From JAMCRM01 sp041685075 (lineage in GTDB: Bacteria > Acidobacteriota > Terriglobia > Bryobacterales > Bryobacteraceae): a DNA stretch of 10,933 nt. Location of the stretch: positions 1 through 10,933 of the forward strand of contig JAWLGN010000188.1 of assembly GCA_041685075.1 (NCBI GenBank), in the 5' to 3' direction. Positions 1 through 7,132 of the stretch are shown here, one piece after another; positions within the stretch are counted from its first letter, which is position 1, and each line of letters starts with the position of its first letter. Both the position numbers and the translations under genes were made by a program. The notes beneath the pieces are model-generated. The model made no database searches. It was not told where the DNA came from and saw nothing but the letters and a program-made list of their open reading frames with translations.

Positions 1-95
1 CATCCGCCGCGCGCCTTATCCATCCGCCGCGCGCCTTATCCATCCGCCGCGCGCCTTATCCATCCGCCGCGCGCCTTACCCATCTGCTGCGCGCC
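1..95. repeat. 20-bp tandem repeat array, four full copies plus a decayed partial copy
   Basis: The unit CATCCGCCGCGCGCCTTATC is present identically at 1-20, 21-40 and 41-60. Copy four (61-80) has one change (TATC to TACC). A partial fifth copy (81-95) has two changes over 15 bases. The array begins at the first base of the window, so it probably extends further upstream. Decay increases toward the promoter at 99-127, which starts four bases after the last recognisable repeat base. The period is not a multiple of three and no convincing ORF crosses it, so it is intergenic. Its function is unknown. Confidence 0.95.
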
Positions 96-98
96 CGT

Positions 99-127
99 TT
101 GACTTCGTTGGATGGGCCGCATATACT
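99..127 (+). promoter_or_regulatory. Sigma70-type promoter of the TonB-dependent receptor gene
   Basis: A -35 box TTGACT (99-104) and a -10 box TATACT (122-127) are separated by exactly 17 bp. Each differs from consensus at one position. Transcription would start near base 134, leaving a leader of about 110 nt before the receptor ATG at 245. The tandem repeats lie directly upstream, where activators or UP-type elements would bind. The assignment rests on box quality and spacing only. Confidence 0.7.
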
Positions 128-169
128 TCAGGCATCAGGGTCTTAAGGTTACGTTTAGGGCAGCCGGCT

Positions 170-208
170 CTGGAGCGCCGGCGTGCCATCCCCCCCGTCG
201 GGCTCCAG
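170..208 (+). promoter_or_regulatory. Stem-loop in the 5' leader of the receptor mRNA
   Basis: An outer 7-bp perfect stem (CTGGAGC 170-176 with GCTCCAG 202-208) continues after one bulged G (177) into a 6-bp inner stem (CCGGCG 178-183 with CGTCGG 196-201, one G-U pair). It closes a 12-nt C-rich loop. The element lies wholly inside the predicted leader and ends 36 nt before the start codon. No run of T follows directly, so it is not a standard terminator. It could influence mRNA stability or translation. It matches no riboswitch class that I recognise. Confidence 0.45.
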
Positions 209-244
209 GGATCAGCTCTTTCATAAACAGGAGTCACAGACACT

Positions 245-3200
245 ATGCTTACTCGAAGTGCAACTCGTCTTGCATGCCTGATGGCCACTTTCGCCTTCGT
301 CCTGTTGTTCCCCGTAATGTGTCCCGCACAGGGTACCGGGGTTATCTATGGCACCGTGACGGATCCCAGCGGAGCGGGGATCGCCGGAGCCAGTGTTGAA
401 GCTGTTCTGACGGAGCGCGGAACCACCCGGAGCGGCACCACCGGCGCTACCGGCGACTATGTTTTCGCGGCGATGCCCATTGGCACCTACGAAATCCGGG
501 TGTCCGTGGCGGGCTTCCAGCAATTCAACCGGCAATCGGTGACGCTCACCGCCAACCAGAACCTCCGGGTGGACGCCATGCTGACGGTTGGCAACGTCAG
601 TGAATCGATTACCGTTCAAGCCGAAGCGCCGCTCATCGACAGCCGTACCGCGGTCATGGGCACCATGATCGACGACCGGCGGCTCACGGAACTGCCCACC
701 AATGGCCGCAACATCATCTCGCTGGCCCTGCTGGTACCCGGGACGTCGTCCGTCAGCGACCCGCAGACGTTCACGGGCGATCGCAGCGGCCCGACGGTTT
801 CCATGTCCGGCACCAAGGCGAATTTCAACCTGTTCCTTTTCGACGGCCAGGACTACCAGGCGGTGTTCCGCAACACGGGACTGAACTACCCGCCGCCGGA
901 CGCCTTGCAGGAAGTGAAGGTGTTGACCAGCAGTTTCAGCGCCGAGTACGGGCATAATGCCGGGGGTGTCTTCAACGTGGTCACCAAATCGGGCACCAAC
1001 GACTTGCACGGTTCCGTTTGGGAGTTCGTCCGCAACAGCAGTTTCAATGCTCGCAACTTCTTCGCTAAAAGCACCCCTCAGCTCGCGCAGAACCAGTTCG
1101 GAGCGGCCGCGGGCGGACCCATTCAGAAAGACAAGCTCTTCGTCTTCGGCTCCTACGAAGGCCTGCGGATCAGGCAGGAGTCGCTTGCCACGGGCGCCTT
1201 TCCGCTCACGGCGAACGAACGCGCCGGCAACTTCAGCGGGCAGAAGGCCGTCAACGACCCGCTCACCGGCGCTCCTTTTCCGGGGAACATCATTCCGACC
1301 AGCCGCTTCGATCCCGCGGCGCAGTCCATTCTCGACCGTCCCGGCCTGATGCCGCTGCCCAACGCCGCGGCCGACAGCCTGATTCAGACCTACGCGCGGC
1401 CGCAGGACAACGACCAGGGTTTGATCCGTGTGGATTACAGCCTGGGGACCAAGCATCTGATTACCGCGCGTTATAACCACAGCTACGCCACCCAGATTTC
1501 CATCGGCGGGGACGTCCCGACCTACGAAACCATCTTCAACTGGGCGCGGGTGCAGGCCACCACGGTATCGGACACCTGGACCGTCACTCCCAACATGGTG
1601 AACGAATTCCGGCTGGGCTACAACCGGTTCACCCCCACCTACGAGGTTCAGAATGGATTTTCGCTGCGCGACCTGGGCGGCAATTACCCCGTGCTGAACG
1701 AGGTGCCGATCCCGCCTGTGATTGATATTCAAAGCCGCCTCACCCTGGGGACCGGGTCCAGCATTCAAGCCCAGCTTGTGAACGAAACCCAACAGTTGAA
1801 GGATATTCTCAACTGGAACCACGGCCGCCACTCTTTCAAGTTCGGATTCGAGGTTTTCCGGAAGCGCTATCTGAACCGCGGCTACTACCAGTCGATGGGC
1901 GTCTTCGACTTCAACGGCGAGATTACCGGCAACTCCGCGGTGGACTTCCTGCTTGGCAGACCCAGCACCGCGCAGGTGGCCATGCCCCTTACCGAACAGG
2001 GTGGCGTGCAGACGACGTTCAGCCAATTCATCCAGGACGACTGGAGGGTGAACTCTCGCTTGACCCTGAGCCTTGGGCTGCGCTATGAAGTGCCGCTGCC
2101 GTGGGTGCACCCCCAGAACTACTGGGCCACGTTCCGCCTCGGCCAGCAGTCGAGGGTGTTTCCGAACGCTCCCCTTGGGTTGGTCTATTACGGCGATGAG
2201 GGAATACCGCGCGGCATGGTGCAGACCGACAAGAACAACTTCGCGCCGCGCGTCGGCTTCGCTTGGGATGTGTTCGGCGACGGCCGCACCTCCGTGCGGG
2301 GCAGTTTCGGCGTCTTCTACGACCTGATTTCGGCCAACATCATCCAGAACTTCAGCCAGCCCTTCCGCTATACCTACACGTACAACACACCCTACAGCCT
2401 CTCGGATCCGCTGCGCGGGCAGGCGCCGCTGCCCCTGACGACGAACATGAGCAACCCGGAGTTCTTCGGGCTGCCGACCATGAAATTCCCGGATCCCGGG
2501 TTGCGCACACCCTATGTGGAGCAGGTCAACCTGTCGGTGCAACGCGAGATCCTGCGCAATACAGTGCTGGAAGCGGCGTACGTGGGCAAGTTCGGGCACA
2601 AGCTGCCTTACACCAACGAATTCAACCCGGCCATCTACACCCCGGGTGCGACGTTGAGCACGCTCGACAACTACCGCATGATTTACGGGTGGGGCAGTCT
2701 GGGATCCATGCAGACCTCCGCCAACTCGAATTACCACGCCTTGCAGGTGCAGGGATCGAAACGGTTCGCGAACCGCTTCTCGCTCCAGGGCGCCTACACG
2801 TTCTCGAAGGCCATCGACCAGAACTCCTCCACTTCGGGTGAGTCGCCGATTGCGCCGAATCCGTTTGATCTGCGGGCCGAGCGGGGACTGGCCGGCTTCA
2901 ACGCCAAGCACATTGCATCCCTGTCGTGGATTGTGGAGCTGCCGTCGTTTGCCGGACAATCCGCGATTGTGCGCTTCGTTGCCGGAGGGTGGCAATGGAA
3001 CGGCCTGCTGCACGTGCGCTCGGGGCTGCCGTTGAACCCGACGGTCGGTTCGTCCGATATCGCGTTGAGCGGGACAAAGAGCCAGAGGCCGAATGTCGTC
3101 GGAGAGTGGCGCATCGAGGGCGACCGGGCGCGGGCGGAGAAGATTGCCCGCTGGTTCAATTCGGGCGCATTCGCCAGACCCGCCACCGGCACCTTCGGGA

Positions 3201-3439
3201 ATGCGGGCCGCAACGTCATCATCGGCCCGGGTTCGGCCGCGGCCAACGTGGGCCTGTTCAAGAATTTCCCCGTGCCGCTGCGAGAGGGTATGAAGGTCCA
3301 GTTCCGGTCCGAGTTCTTCAACGTTTTGAACCGGGTAAACCTGGGCAATCCGAACACCACCGTAGGCGGCAGCATGGGGCGCATTACTTCGGCCGGCTCG
3401 CCCCGGGTACTGCAGTTTGCGTTGAAACTCATGTTTTAG
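245..3439 (+). CDS. Oar-like TonB-dependent outer-membrane receptor with N-terminal carboxypeptidase-regulatory domain
   Basis: This is a 1064-aa outer-membrane protein, probably a TonB-energised transporter for a large substrate such as an oligosaccharide or peptide. The substrate cannot be read from the sequence. A signal peptide covers about residues 1-29 (positive start, hydrophobic core, CPAQ before GTG). A CarboxypepD_reg-like beta-sandwich follows at about 32-115 (GVIYGTVTDPSGAGIAGASV, then GDYVF, then GTYEIRVSVAGF). The plug region runs at about 120-250, with the family motifs ELPTNGRN, DGQDYQ and SAEYGHNAGGVFNVVTKSGTN. The remainder is a beta-barrel ending in LQFALKLMF, with the terminal Phe typical of outer-membrane proteins. 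Length is normal for acidobacterial members (about 1000-1200 aa) and the gene is intact. The ATG is preceded by AGGAG (229-233) with 11-nt spacing. A strong promoter and structured leader lie upstream. No clear TonB box was found. Family assignment is firm and substrate is unknown. Confidence 0.95.
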   Translation: MLTRSATRLACLMATFAFVLLFPVMCPAQGTGVIYGTVTDPSGAGIAGASVEAVLTERGTTRSGTTGATGDYVFAAMPIGTYEIRVSVAGFQQFNRQSVTLTANQNLRVDAMLTVGNVSESITVQAEAPLIDSRTAVMGTMIDDRRLTELPTNGRNIISLALLVPGTSSVSDPQTFTGDRSGPTVSMSGTKANFNLFLFDGQDYQAVFRNTGLNYPPPDALQEVKVLTSSFSAEYGHNAGGVFNVVTKSGTNDLHGSVWEFVRNSSFNARNFFAKSTPQLAQNQFGAAAGGPIQKDKLFVFGSYEGLRIRQESLATGAFPLTANERAGNFSGQKAVNDPLTGAPFPGNIIPTSRFDPAAQSILDRPGLMPLPNAAADSLIQTYARPQDNDQGLIRVDYSLGTKHLITARYNHSYATQISIGGDVPTYETIFNWARVQATTVSDTWTVTPNMVNEFRLGYNRFTPTYEVQNGFSLRDLGGNYPVLNEVPIPPVIDIQSRLTLGTGSSIQAQLVNETQQLKDILNWNHGRHSFKFGFEVFRKRYLNRGYYQSMGVFDFNGEITGNSAVDFLLGRPSTAQVAMPLTEQGGVQTTFSQFIQDDWRVNSRLTLSLGLRYEVPLPWVHPQNYWATFRLGQQSRVFPNAPLGLVYYGDEGIPRGMVQTDKNNFAPRVGFAWDVFGDGRTSVRGSFGVFYDLISANIIQNFSQPFRYTYTYNTPYSLSDPLRGQAPLPLTTNMSNPEFFGLPTMKFPDPGLRTPYVEQVNLSVQREILRNTVLEAAYVGKFGHKLPYTNEFNPAIYTPGATLSTLDNYRMIYGWGSLGSMQTSANSNYHALQVQGSKRFANRFSLQGAYTFSKAIDQNSSTSGESPIAPNPFDLRAERGLAGFNAKHIASLSWIVELPSFAGQSAIVRFVAGGWQWNGLLHVRSGLPLNPTVGSSDIALSGTKSQRPNVVGEWRIEGDRARAEKIARWFNSGAFARPATGTFGNAGRNVIIGPGSAAANVGLFKNFPVPLREGMKVQFRSEFFNVLNRVNLGNPNTTVGGSMGRITSAGSPRVLQFALKLMF

Positions 3440-3459
3440 GATGGCGAGCGACCTTGTCA

Positions 3460-3486
3460 CGGGGCTGCTTGCATCGAGCGGCCCCG
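3460..3486 (+). terminator. Hairpin after the receptor gene, possible terminator
   Basis: A 9-bp stem (CGGGGCTGC 3460-3468 with GCGGCCCCG 3478-3486, one G-T wobble) closes a 9-nt loop, 20 nt after the receptor stop. No T run follows on either strand, so it is a weak intrinsic terminator or an mRNA-end stabiliser. It lies between the receptor and the convergent tRNA gene and could act on both transcripts. Confidence 0.4.
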
Positions 3487-3548
3487 GGCGAAACTGGAAC
3501 GGACACTGACCGCTGGGAAGCAAGCCGTGCGTGCGGAGAGGGGCGGGC

Positions 3549-3624
<76 letters not shown>

Positions 3625-3634
3625 GCCAAACCGC

Positions 3635-3640
3635 ATTATA
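3635..3640 (-). promoter_or_regulatory. -10 box of the tRNA-Lys gene
   Basis: On the minus strand a perfect TATAAT lies 10 nt before the first base of the tRNA. Transcription would then begin only a few bases before the mature 5' end. No good -35 hexamer is present at 16-18 bp upstream, so the promoter is recognised mainly by its -10 box and position. Confidence 0.6.
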
Positions 3641-3725
3641 GAACAGCGGCTTAGCCCTGCGCTACCCGGAAGAAGACGGCCAGGCCCAGCCACCCGCGTC
3701 GCCCCGCGTCCCGCGCCGGGCGCAG

Positions 3726-3744
3726 CCGATGGATCCCCCATCGG
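3726..3744 (-). terminator. Hairpin immediately after the small membrane-protein gene
   Basis: A perfect 7-bp stem (CCGATGG 3726-3732 with CCATCGG 3738-3744) closes a 5-nt loop. It begins two bases beyond the stop codon of the minus-strand small gene ending at 3747. No T run follows in that direction. Its position fits a weak terminator or a 3' stabilising hairpin. Confidence 0.35.
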
Positions 3745-3746
3745 AA

Positions 3747-3926
3747 TCAAGCGCGCCTGGCGAGGCGGGAAACGGTTCGCCAGGAAGTTCGGATGGCCAT
3801 GACCGCGAGCCAGCCGAAGCCCCAGAGCATCCCGAAACCGCTCAGAACGATGCGCCAGGACGCGACGAAGAAGATGTACACAAGGAACAGCGCCAGGATC
3901 GAGAGCAACAGCAGCGCGAGTTCCAT
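3747..3926 (-). CDS. Small membrane protein of unknown function (59 aa)
   Basis: No family is recognised. Starting at the ATG at 3926, the product begins MELALLLLSILALFLVYIFFV, a clear hydrophobic segment at residues 2-22. A polar turn (ASWR) and a second hydrophobic segment at about residues 28-44 (VLSGFGMLWGFGWLAVM) follow, then a short basic tail (SWRTVSRLARRA). This predicts a two-helix inner-membrane protein with a positive C-terminus. An in-frame start further upstream (3983) would add 19 polar residues ahead of the hydrophobic segment and is less likely. No Shine-Dalgarno precedes the ATG. Instead TATACT lies six bases before it, consistent with a leaderless transcript. A hairpin follows the stop. 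The gene lies between a tRNA and a divergent UXS gene. Membrane character is clear and function is unknown. Confidence 0.6.
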   Translation of the reverse strand: MELALLLLSILALFLVYIFFVASWRIVLSGFGMLWGFGWLAVMAIRTSWRTVSRLARRA

Positions 3927-4078
3927 AGGGCAAGTATAGTGCCTGGCCGACGCTGTTGGAGCGACGTGTGCGCCGCAGCACACTGGCGATGCCGCGCATG
4001 CGCCATCGGTTGGCCGCGGCGAACGGCTGTCCTGGATGGAACACGCGCCATCCGCGGTACTATCAAATGGAGGATATC

Positions 4079-4084
4079 GGAGGA
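4079..4084 (+). promoter_or_regulatory. Shine-Dalgarno that sets a TTG start for the UXS gene
   Basis: GGAGGA lies 6 nt before TTG (4091), ideal spacing. The in-frame ATG at 4067 lies upstream of this site and has no ribosome-binding site of its own. Starting at TTG gives MRIVISGAAGFIGSHL, which matches the usual N-terminus of this family without extra residues. Confidence 0.8.
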
Positions 4085-4090
4085 TTTCGT

Positions 4091-5026
4091 TTGCGAATTG
4101 TGATTTCCGGCGCGGCCGGGTTCATCGGATCTCATCTGTGCGATCGCCTGCTCCAGGACGGACACGAAGTCATCGGCGTCGATAACCTGAAGACCGGAAG
4201 CGAACGCAACATCGCGCACCTGGCCGAGCACCCGCGCTTTTATTTCGCGCTGCACGACATCACCAAGCAGTTCGACATCGAAGGGCCGGTGGACGTGGTC
4301 CTCAACCTGGCCTCGCTCGCCAGTCCCAAGGATTACATGGAGCACCCCATCGAGACCCTGGAGGCCGGCTCGTCGGGCACGCGGAGCATGCTGGAACTGG
4401 CGCGGACAAAGGGAGCGCGCTTCCTGCTGACCTCCACTTCGGAATGCTACGGCGACCCGCAGGTGCATCCGCAGGTGGAGACCTACTGGGGAAACGTCAA
4501 CCCCGTGGGGCCACGCTCCTGCTACGACGAAAGCAAACGCTACGCCGAGGCCCTCACCATGGCCTATTGGCGGAAGCACGAGGTGCGCACCACCATTGCC
4601 CGCATCTTCAATACCTATGGCCCGCGCATGAAGCTCGACGACGGCCGCGTGGTGCCCGCCCTGATCGACCAGGCGCTGCGCAACGAGCCGCTGACGGTCT
4701 TCGGCGACGGCACCCAGACCCGCAGCTTCTGTTACATCAGCGACATGGTGGAGGGCCTCTGCCGCCTGATGCTCTCCGACGAGCGCTATCCGGTGAACCT
4801 GGGGAACCCGCGGGAAATGACCATCCTGGAGTTTGCCGATACCATCCGGCAGCTCACCGGCGCGACGGCGCCGGTGGTGCACCGGCCGCTGCCGGTAGAC
4901 GACCCCAAGCAGCGCCGGCCGGATATTTCCAAGGCGAAACGCGTTCTCGGCTGGGAGCCCCAGGTGCCGCTCGAAGAGGGGCTGCGCCTGACCATCGACT
5001 CCTTCCAGCGCCGCTCGGCGGCGTAA
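4091..5026 (+). CDS. UDP-glucuronate decarboxylase (UDP-xylose synthase), extended SDR family
   Basis: The 311-aa protein most likely converts UDP-glucuronate to UDP-xylose with bound NAD, in the cytoplasm, supplying a sugar donor for surface polysaccharides. Visible features: the Rossmann motif G7-x2-G10-x2-G13; VDNLKTG with the ribose-binding Asp31; NLASLASP (72-79); the catalytic triad region TSTSECYGDP with Thr116, Ser117 and Glu118; and Y145-DES-K149. The blocks GNVNPVGPRSCYDESKR, ARIFNTYGPRM and FGDGTQTRSFCYISD strongly resemble human UXS1 and bacterial UXS. Length is normal for single-domain enzymes. TTG is preferred over the upstream ATG because of the GGAGGA site. The gene stands alone: no glycosyltransferase or UDP-glucose dehydrogenase is adjacent. 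A related activity such as dTDP-glucose 4,6-dehydratase is less likely given the UXS-specific NPVGPRSCYDE block. Confidence 0.9.
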   Translation: MRIVISGAAGFIGSHLCDRLLQDGHEVIGVDNLKTGSERNIAHLAEHPRFYFALHDITKQFDIEGPVDVVLNLASLASPKDYMEHPIETLEAGSSGTRSMLELARTKGARFLLTSTSECYGDPQVHPQVETYWGNVNPVGPRSCYDESKRYAEALTMAYWRKHEVRTTIARIFNTYGPRMKLDDGRVVPALIDQALRNEPLTVFGDGTQTRSFCYISDMVEGLCRLMLSDERYPVNLGNPREMTILEFADTIRQLTGATAPVVHRPLPVDDPKQRRPDISKAKRVLGWEPQVPLEEGLRLTIDSFQRRSAA

Positions 5027-5045
5027 GCGCCGCAGCCGCCGTTAT
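5016..5045 (+). terminator. GC-rich hairpin between convergent UXS and DUF488 genes
   Basis: CGGCGGC (5016-5022) can pair with GCCGCCG (5035-5041) around a 12-nt loop, overlapping the UXS stop and followed by TTATT. An alternative shorter fold (CGGCG 5016-5020 with CGCCG 5028-5032) competes with it. It sits where a shared terminator for convergent genes would be, but the T run is short. Confidence 0.35.
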
Positions 5046-5605
5046 TAGCCGGCGAGACTGGGATAGGTCACGCGCGTTCCCTCCACCCGCGCGAAGGCGG
5101 TGAACTGGTGGGGCTTGGGGGCGCCCTTGCCGGTGATATGGCCCACCTGGATCCCGCGTACCGCCAGCGCGTCGGCGATCAGGGAACGGTGGCAGCGCCA
5201 AGGCACCGACTCGGCGCACATGACGGCCAGGCGGTCGCGGGCGGCGGCCATCAGCTCCTCCAGGGCGCGCTCGAATTCCGCGGTCTGCATGTAGTCGGCA
5301 TAGCCGCGAAAGGAGGCGTTGCGCCAGCCGGTGTTGACCGAATCCGGGCGCGCGTGCCGGAGGCCGCCCAGCGCCGGCATGTGCAGGTAGCGGATGCCGG
5401 CGGCGGCCAGCGCGCCGGGCAGGGCATCGATGTTGAACTGCGGGTTGCGCCGCGAGCGCGGGATGGTGCGAACGTCCACCAGCAGCTCCACGCCGTGCTC
5501 CTGGAGCAGGCCGAGAAACTCCCCGATGGGGCGCGTCGAGTGCCCGATGGTGAGGATGTCCGCCGGCGGCGTCAACAATAGTCCGGGTAGAGGCTCTTCA
5601 AGCAT
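5045..5605 (-). CDS. DUF488 family protein
   Basis: The 186-aa product carries the conserved blocks of DUF488 (PF04343): LTIGHST (18-24), DVRTIPRSR (44-52), LGGLR (79-83), FRGYADYM (99-106), and C130-A-E132 with C138-H139 in CAES.P..CHR. The conserved Cys, Glu and His residues suggest an enzymatic or metal- or nucleic-acid-linked role, but to my knowledge no function is established for the family. No signal peptide or membrane segment is visible. The ATG at 5605 lies inside the upstream sensor gene and gives a 34-nt overlap. A TTG at 5578 (177 aa) would overlap the sensor stop by only a few bases and begins close to the conserved domain. Neither has a good Shine-Dalgarno, so translational coupling to the sensor is likely. 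Confidence 0.85.
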   Translation of the reverse strand: MLEEPLPGLLLTPPADILTIGHSTRPIGEFLGLLQEHGVELLVDVRTIPRSRRNPQFNIDALPGALAAAGIRYLHMPALGGLRHARPDSVNTGWRNASFRGYADYMQTAEFERALEELMAAARDRLAVMCAESVPWRCHRSLIADALAVRGIQVGHITGKGAPKPHQFTAFARVEGTRVTYPSLAG

Positions 5606-7053
5606 TCGGGGCAGATGCCGTGGGTAAACGAGACGTCGGCGCGCGCCTGGAAGTAAGCCTCCAGGCGCGTCCAGTATCCCTGGTCGTCGCGAATCTTCTT
5701 GCAGTTGGCGCACATGGGCAGCAGGCCGCTCAGGGTCCTTACTTCGGCCAGGGCCTGCTGGAGTTCGGTAATCAGGCGCTCCCGTTCCGCGGCGGCGCGC
5801 TGCCGTTCCGTGATATCCCGCTCGAAGCCCCAGGCCCGCGCCAGGCAGCCGTCCTCCACCACCCCCGTGAAGCTGGCGGAGATGAACCGTGAGCTGCCGC
5901 CGTTGCCGTCGCGGCGAATCTCGTTTTCCGACATGCGGTAGCCGGAGCGGACGAAGGCGCGCACCAACGCAACCCCATCGGGCGCTGTGCCGGCGAGAAA
6001 GGCCGCCAGCGGCGTGCCGATAACCTCCTCCGGCCGCGCCGCCTCGTGCATGCGCGCGTACACGTCGTTGCATTCGGCCAGGCGGGCGTTTTCGAAGATG
6101 CGGCGGACCTGCTCTTCCGCTTCCAAATCCACGGGCACCGGCGGATGCATCTCAAAGCGGCAGATGCCTTCGGAACTGTTGGCCACCAGGGCGCGGTAGC
6201 GGTCGTCGCTGCGCCGCAACGCGTCGATGGTGCTGCCGAGCTTCTGGTTGGCAGTGCGCAGCGCGGCCTCGCTGTGGGCCAGGTTGCGGAATAGCAGGTC
6301 GTTCGGCCGCACCAGCCCGGTGACGATCACCGCCTGGTAGGTGAGGCAGAAGGCCAGAAAGCGCAGCAGGTGCCCGGCGGTGTTGGCCATCCCGTAGACA
6401 TCCAGGTAGAGGGTGAAGGCCAGGGATGCGGCCGTGTGCACCAGGATGGCGCCGGTAAGCTGCACGACTACCGGGGCTTCGAAATGCTTCTTCTGGCGGA
6501 GCAACAGGAAGGCCGAGGCCAGCAGCAACGCGGCGATGATGTACTCGCTGGCCATTTTGAAGAGGGTGAGGCCGGCGCCTTCGACGTAGCAGGCCGGAAA
6601 CCAGCCGCCCAGGATGAACCCCAGCAGCAGCGCCGAGGCGGCCGCCAAGACACCCAGCGCCATGCCGGTATGCAGCTTCCTGCGGATGAAAAACGGCGCG
6701 GCCAGGAAGGCCAGGCTTTGCAGGTAGCGGCCCGCGATCCATAGCTGGGTGGGCAGGTCGGCATCGGCTTCGGGAAAGACGCCCATGCCCTTGTAGGCCA
6801 GCAGGTGCAGCGTGTCGATACCGCCCACGAACAGGGCGGCGATGCCCACCAGCAGCAGGTAGTGATGATCCAGGAAGCGGCGCGCGTTCCAGGCCAGAAA
6901 AAACAGGCTCCACCCTACCGCCACGGTGAAGGTCTCCACGAGGGTATGGAAGAGCAGATAGCTGACCAGCCGCGTGAGGGCCAGCCCCAGCAGCAGTGCC
7001 GCTATCAGCCAGGTCCCCGGCGGGGCCATTGCACGCCTGCGCGTCTGGACCAT
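5572..7053 (-). CDS. MASE3-PAS membrane sensor with C-terminal CxxC...HxxCxxC motif and no enzymatic output domain
   Basis: The 493-aa protein begins with a MASE3 sensory domain, residues about 13-250, with seven or eight hydrophobic helices and the signature region WNARRFLDHHYLLLVGIAALFVGGIDTLHLLAYKGMGVFP. A short linker helix at about 250-275 and one PAS domain at about 278-410 (YRALVANSSEGICRFE to GFERDITERQ) follow, then a coiled coil at about 410-440. The C-terminus is a compact Cys/His module: C448-A-N-C451, Y/W/D-rich middle, H478-G-I-C481-P-E-C484. No histidine-kinase, GGDEF, EAL, methyl-accepting or cyclase domain is present, although MASE3 usually precedes such outputs. Similar CxxC...HGICPEC tails are known to me at the ends of other PAS and receiver proteins, without a known function. 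ATG 7053 is used; TTG 7059 with AAGGTG 11 nt upstream is the alternative. The DUF488 gene overlaps its 3' end, so the two are probably one transcript. Confidence 0.88.
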   Translation of the reverse strand: MVQTRRRAMAPPGTWLIAALLLGLALTRLVSYLLFHTLVETFTVAVGWSLFFLAWNARRFLDHHYLLLVGIAALFVGGIDTLHLLAYKGMGVFPEADADLPTQLWIAGRYLQSLAFLAAPFFIRRKLHTGMALGVLAAASALLLGFILGGWFPACYVEGAGLTLFKMASEYIIAALLLASAFLLLRQKKHFEAPVVVQLTGAILVHTAASLAFTLYLDVYGMANTAGHLLRFLAFCLTYQAVIVTGLVRPNDLLFRNLAHSEAALRTANQKLGSTIDALRRSDDRYRALVANSSEGICRFEMHPPVPVDLEAEEQVRRIFENARLAECNDVYARMHEAARPEEVIGTPLAAFLAGTAPDGVALVRAFVRSGYRMSENEIRRDGNGGSSRFISASFTGVVEDGCLARAWGFERDITERQRAAAERERLITELQQALAEVRTLSGLLPMCANCKKIRDDQGYWTRLEAYFQARADVSFTHGICPECLKSLYPDYC

Positions 7054-7092
7054 GAACAATCCGTTGTCATCACCTTATCCCGTTTCACCGGC

Positions 7093-7101
7093 TGATACAA
7101 T
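7093..7101 (+). promoter_or_regulatory. Extended -10 promoter for the Gfo/Idh/MocA gene
   Basis: TGATACAAT contains an extended TG motif (7093-7094) and a -10 box TACAAT (7096-7101). Transcription would start near 7108, giving a leader of about 25 nt that contains the GGAG ribosome-binding site (7125-7128). No -35 box lies at 17 bp; TTGTCA at 7064-7069 is too far away. Because the start falls after the upstream in-frame ATG at 7100, it supports ATG 7133 as the true start. Confidence 0.5.
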
Positions 7102-7132
7102 GCGGCTTCGGCCTGTGGGCCGATGGAGAGTC

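Noticed and set aside
1..95. CRISPR array
   Set aside because: The 20-bp units are contiguous with no spacers, so this is a simple tandem repeat.
221..3523. Stop-free 1100-codon reading frame antisense to the TonB receptor
   Set aside because: It covers the receptor gene almost exactly, has an atypical Arg/Val/His-rich composition with no recognisable domain, and is explained by high GC codon bias on the sense strand.
3842..4882. 346-codon reading frame antisense to the UXS gene
   Set aside because: The sense strand carries all UXS motifs; the antisense product has low-complexity His/Val/Gly composition and no domain.
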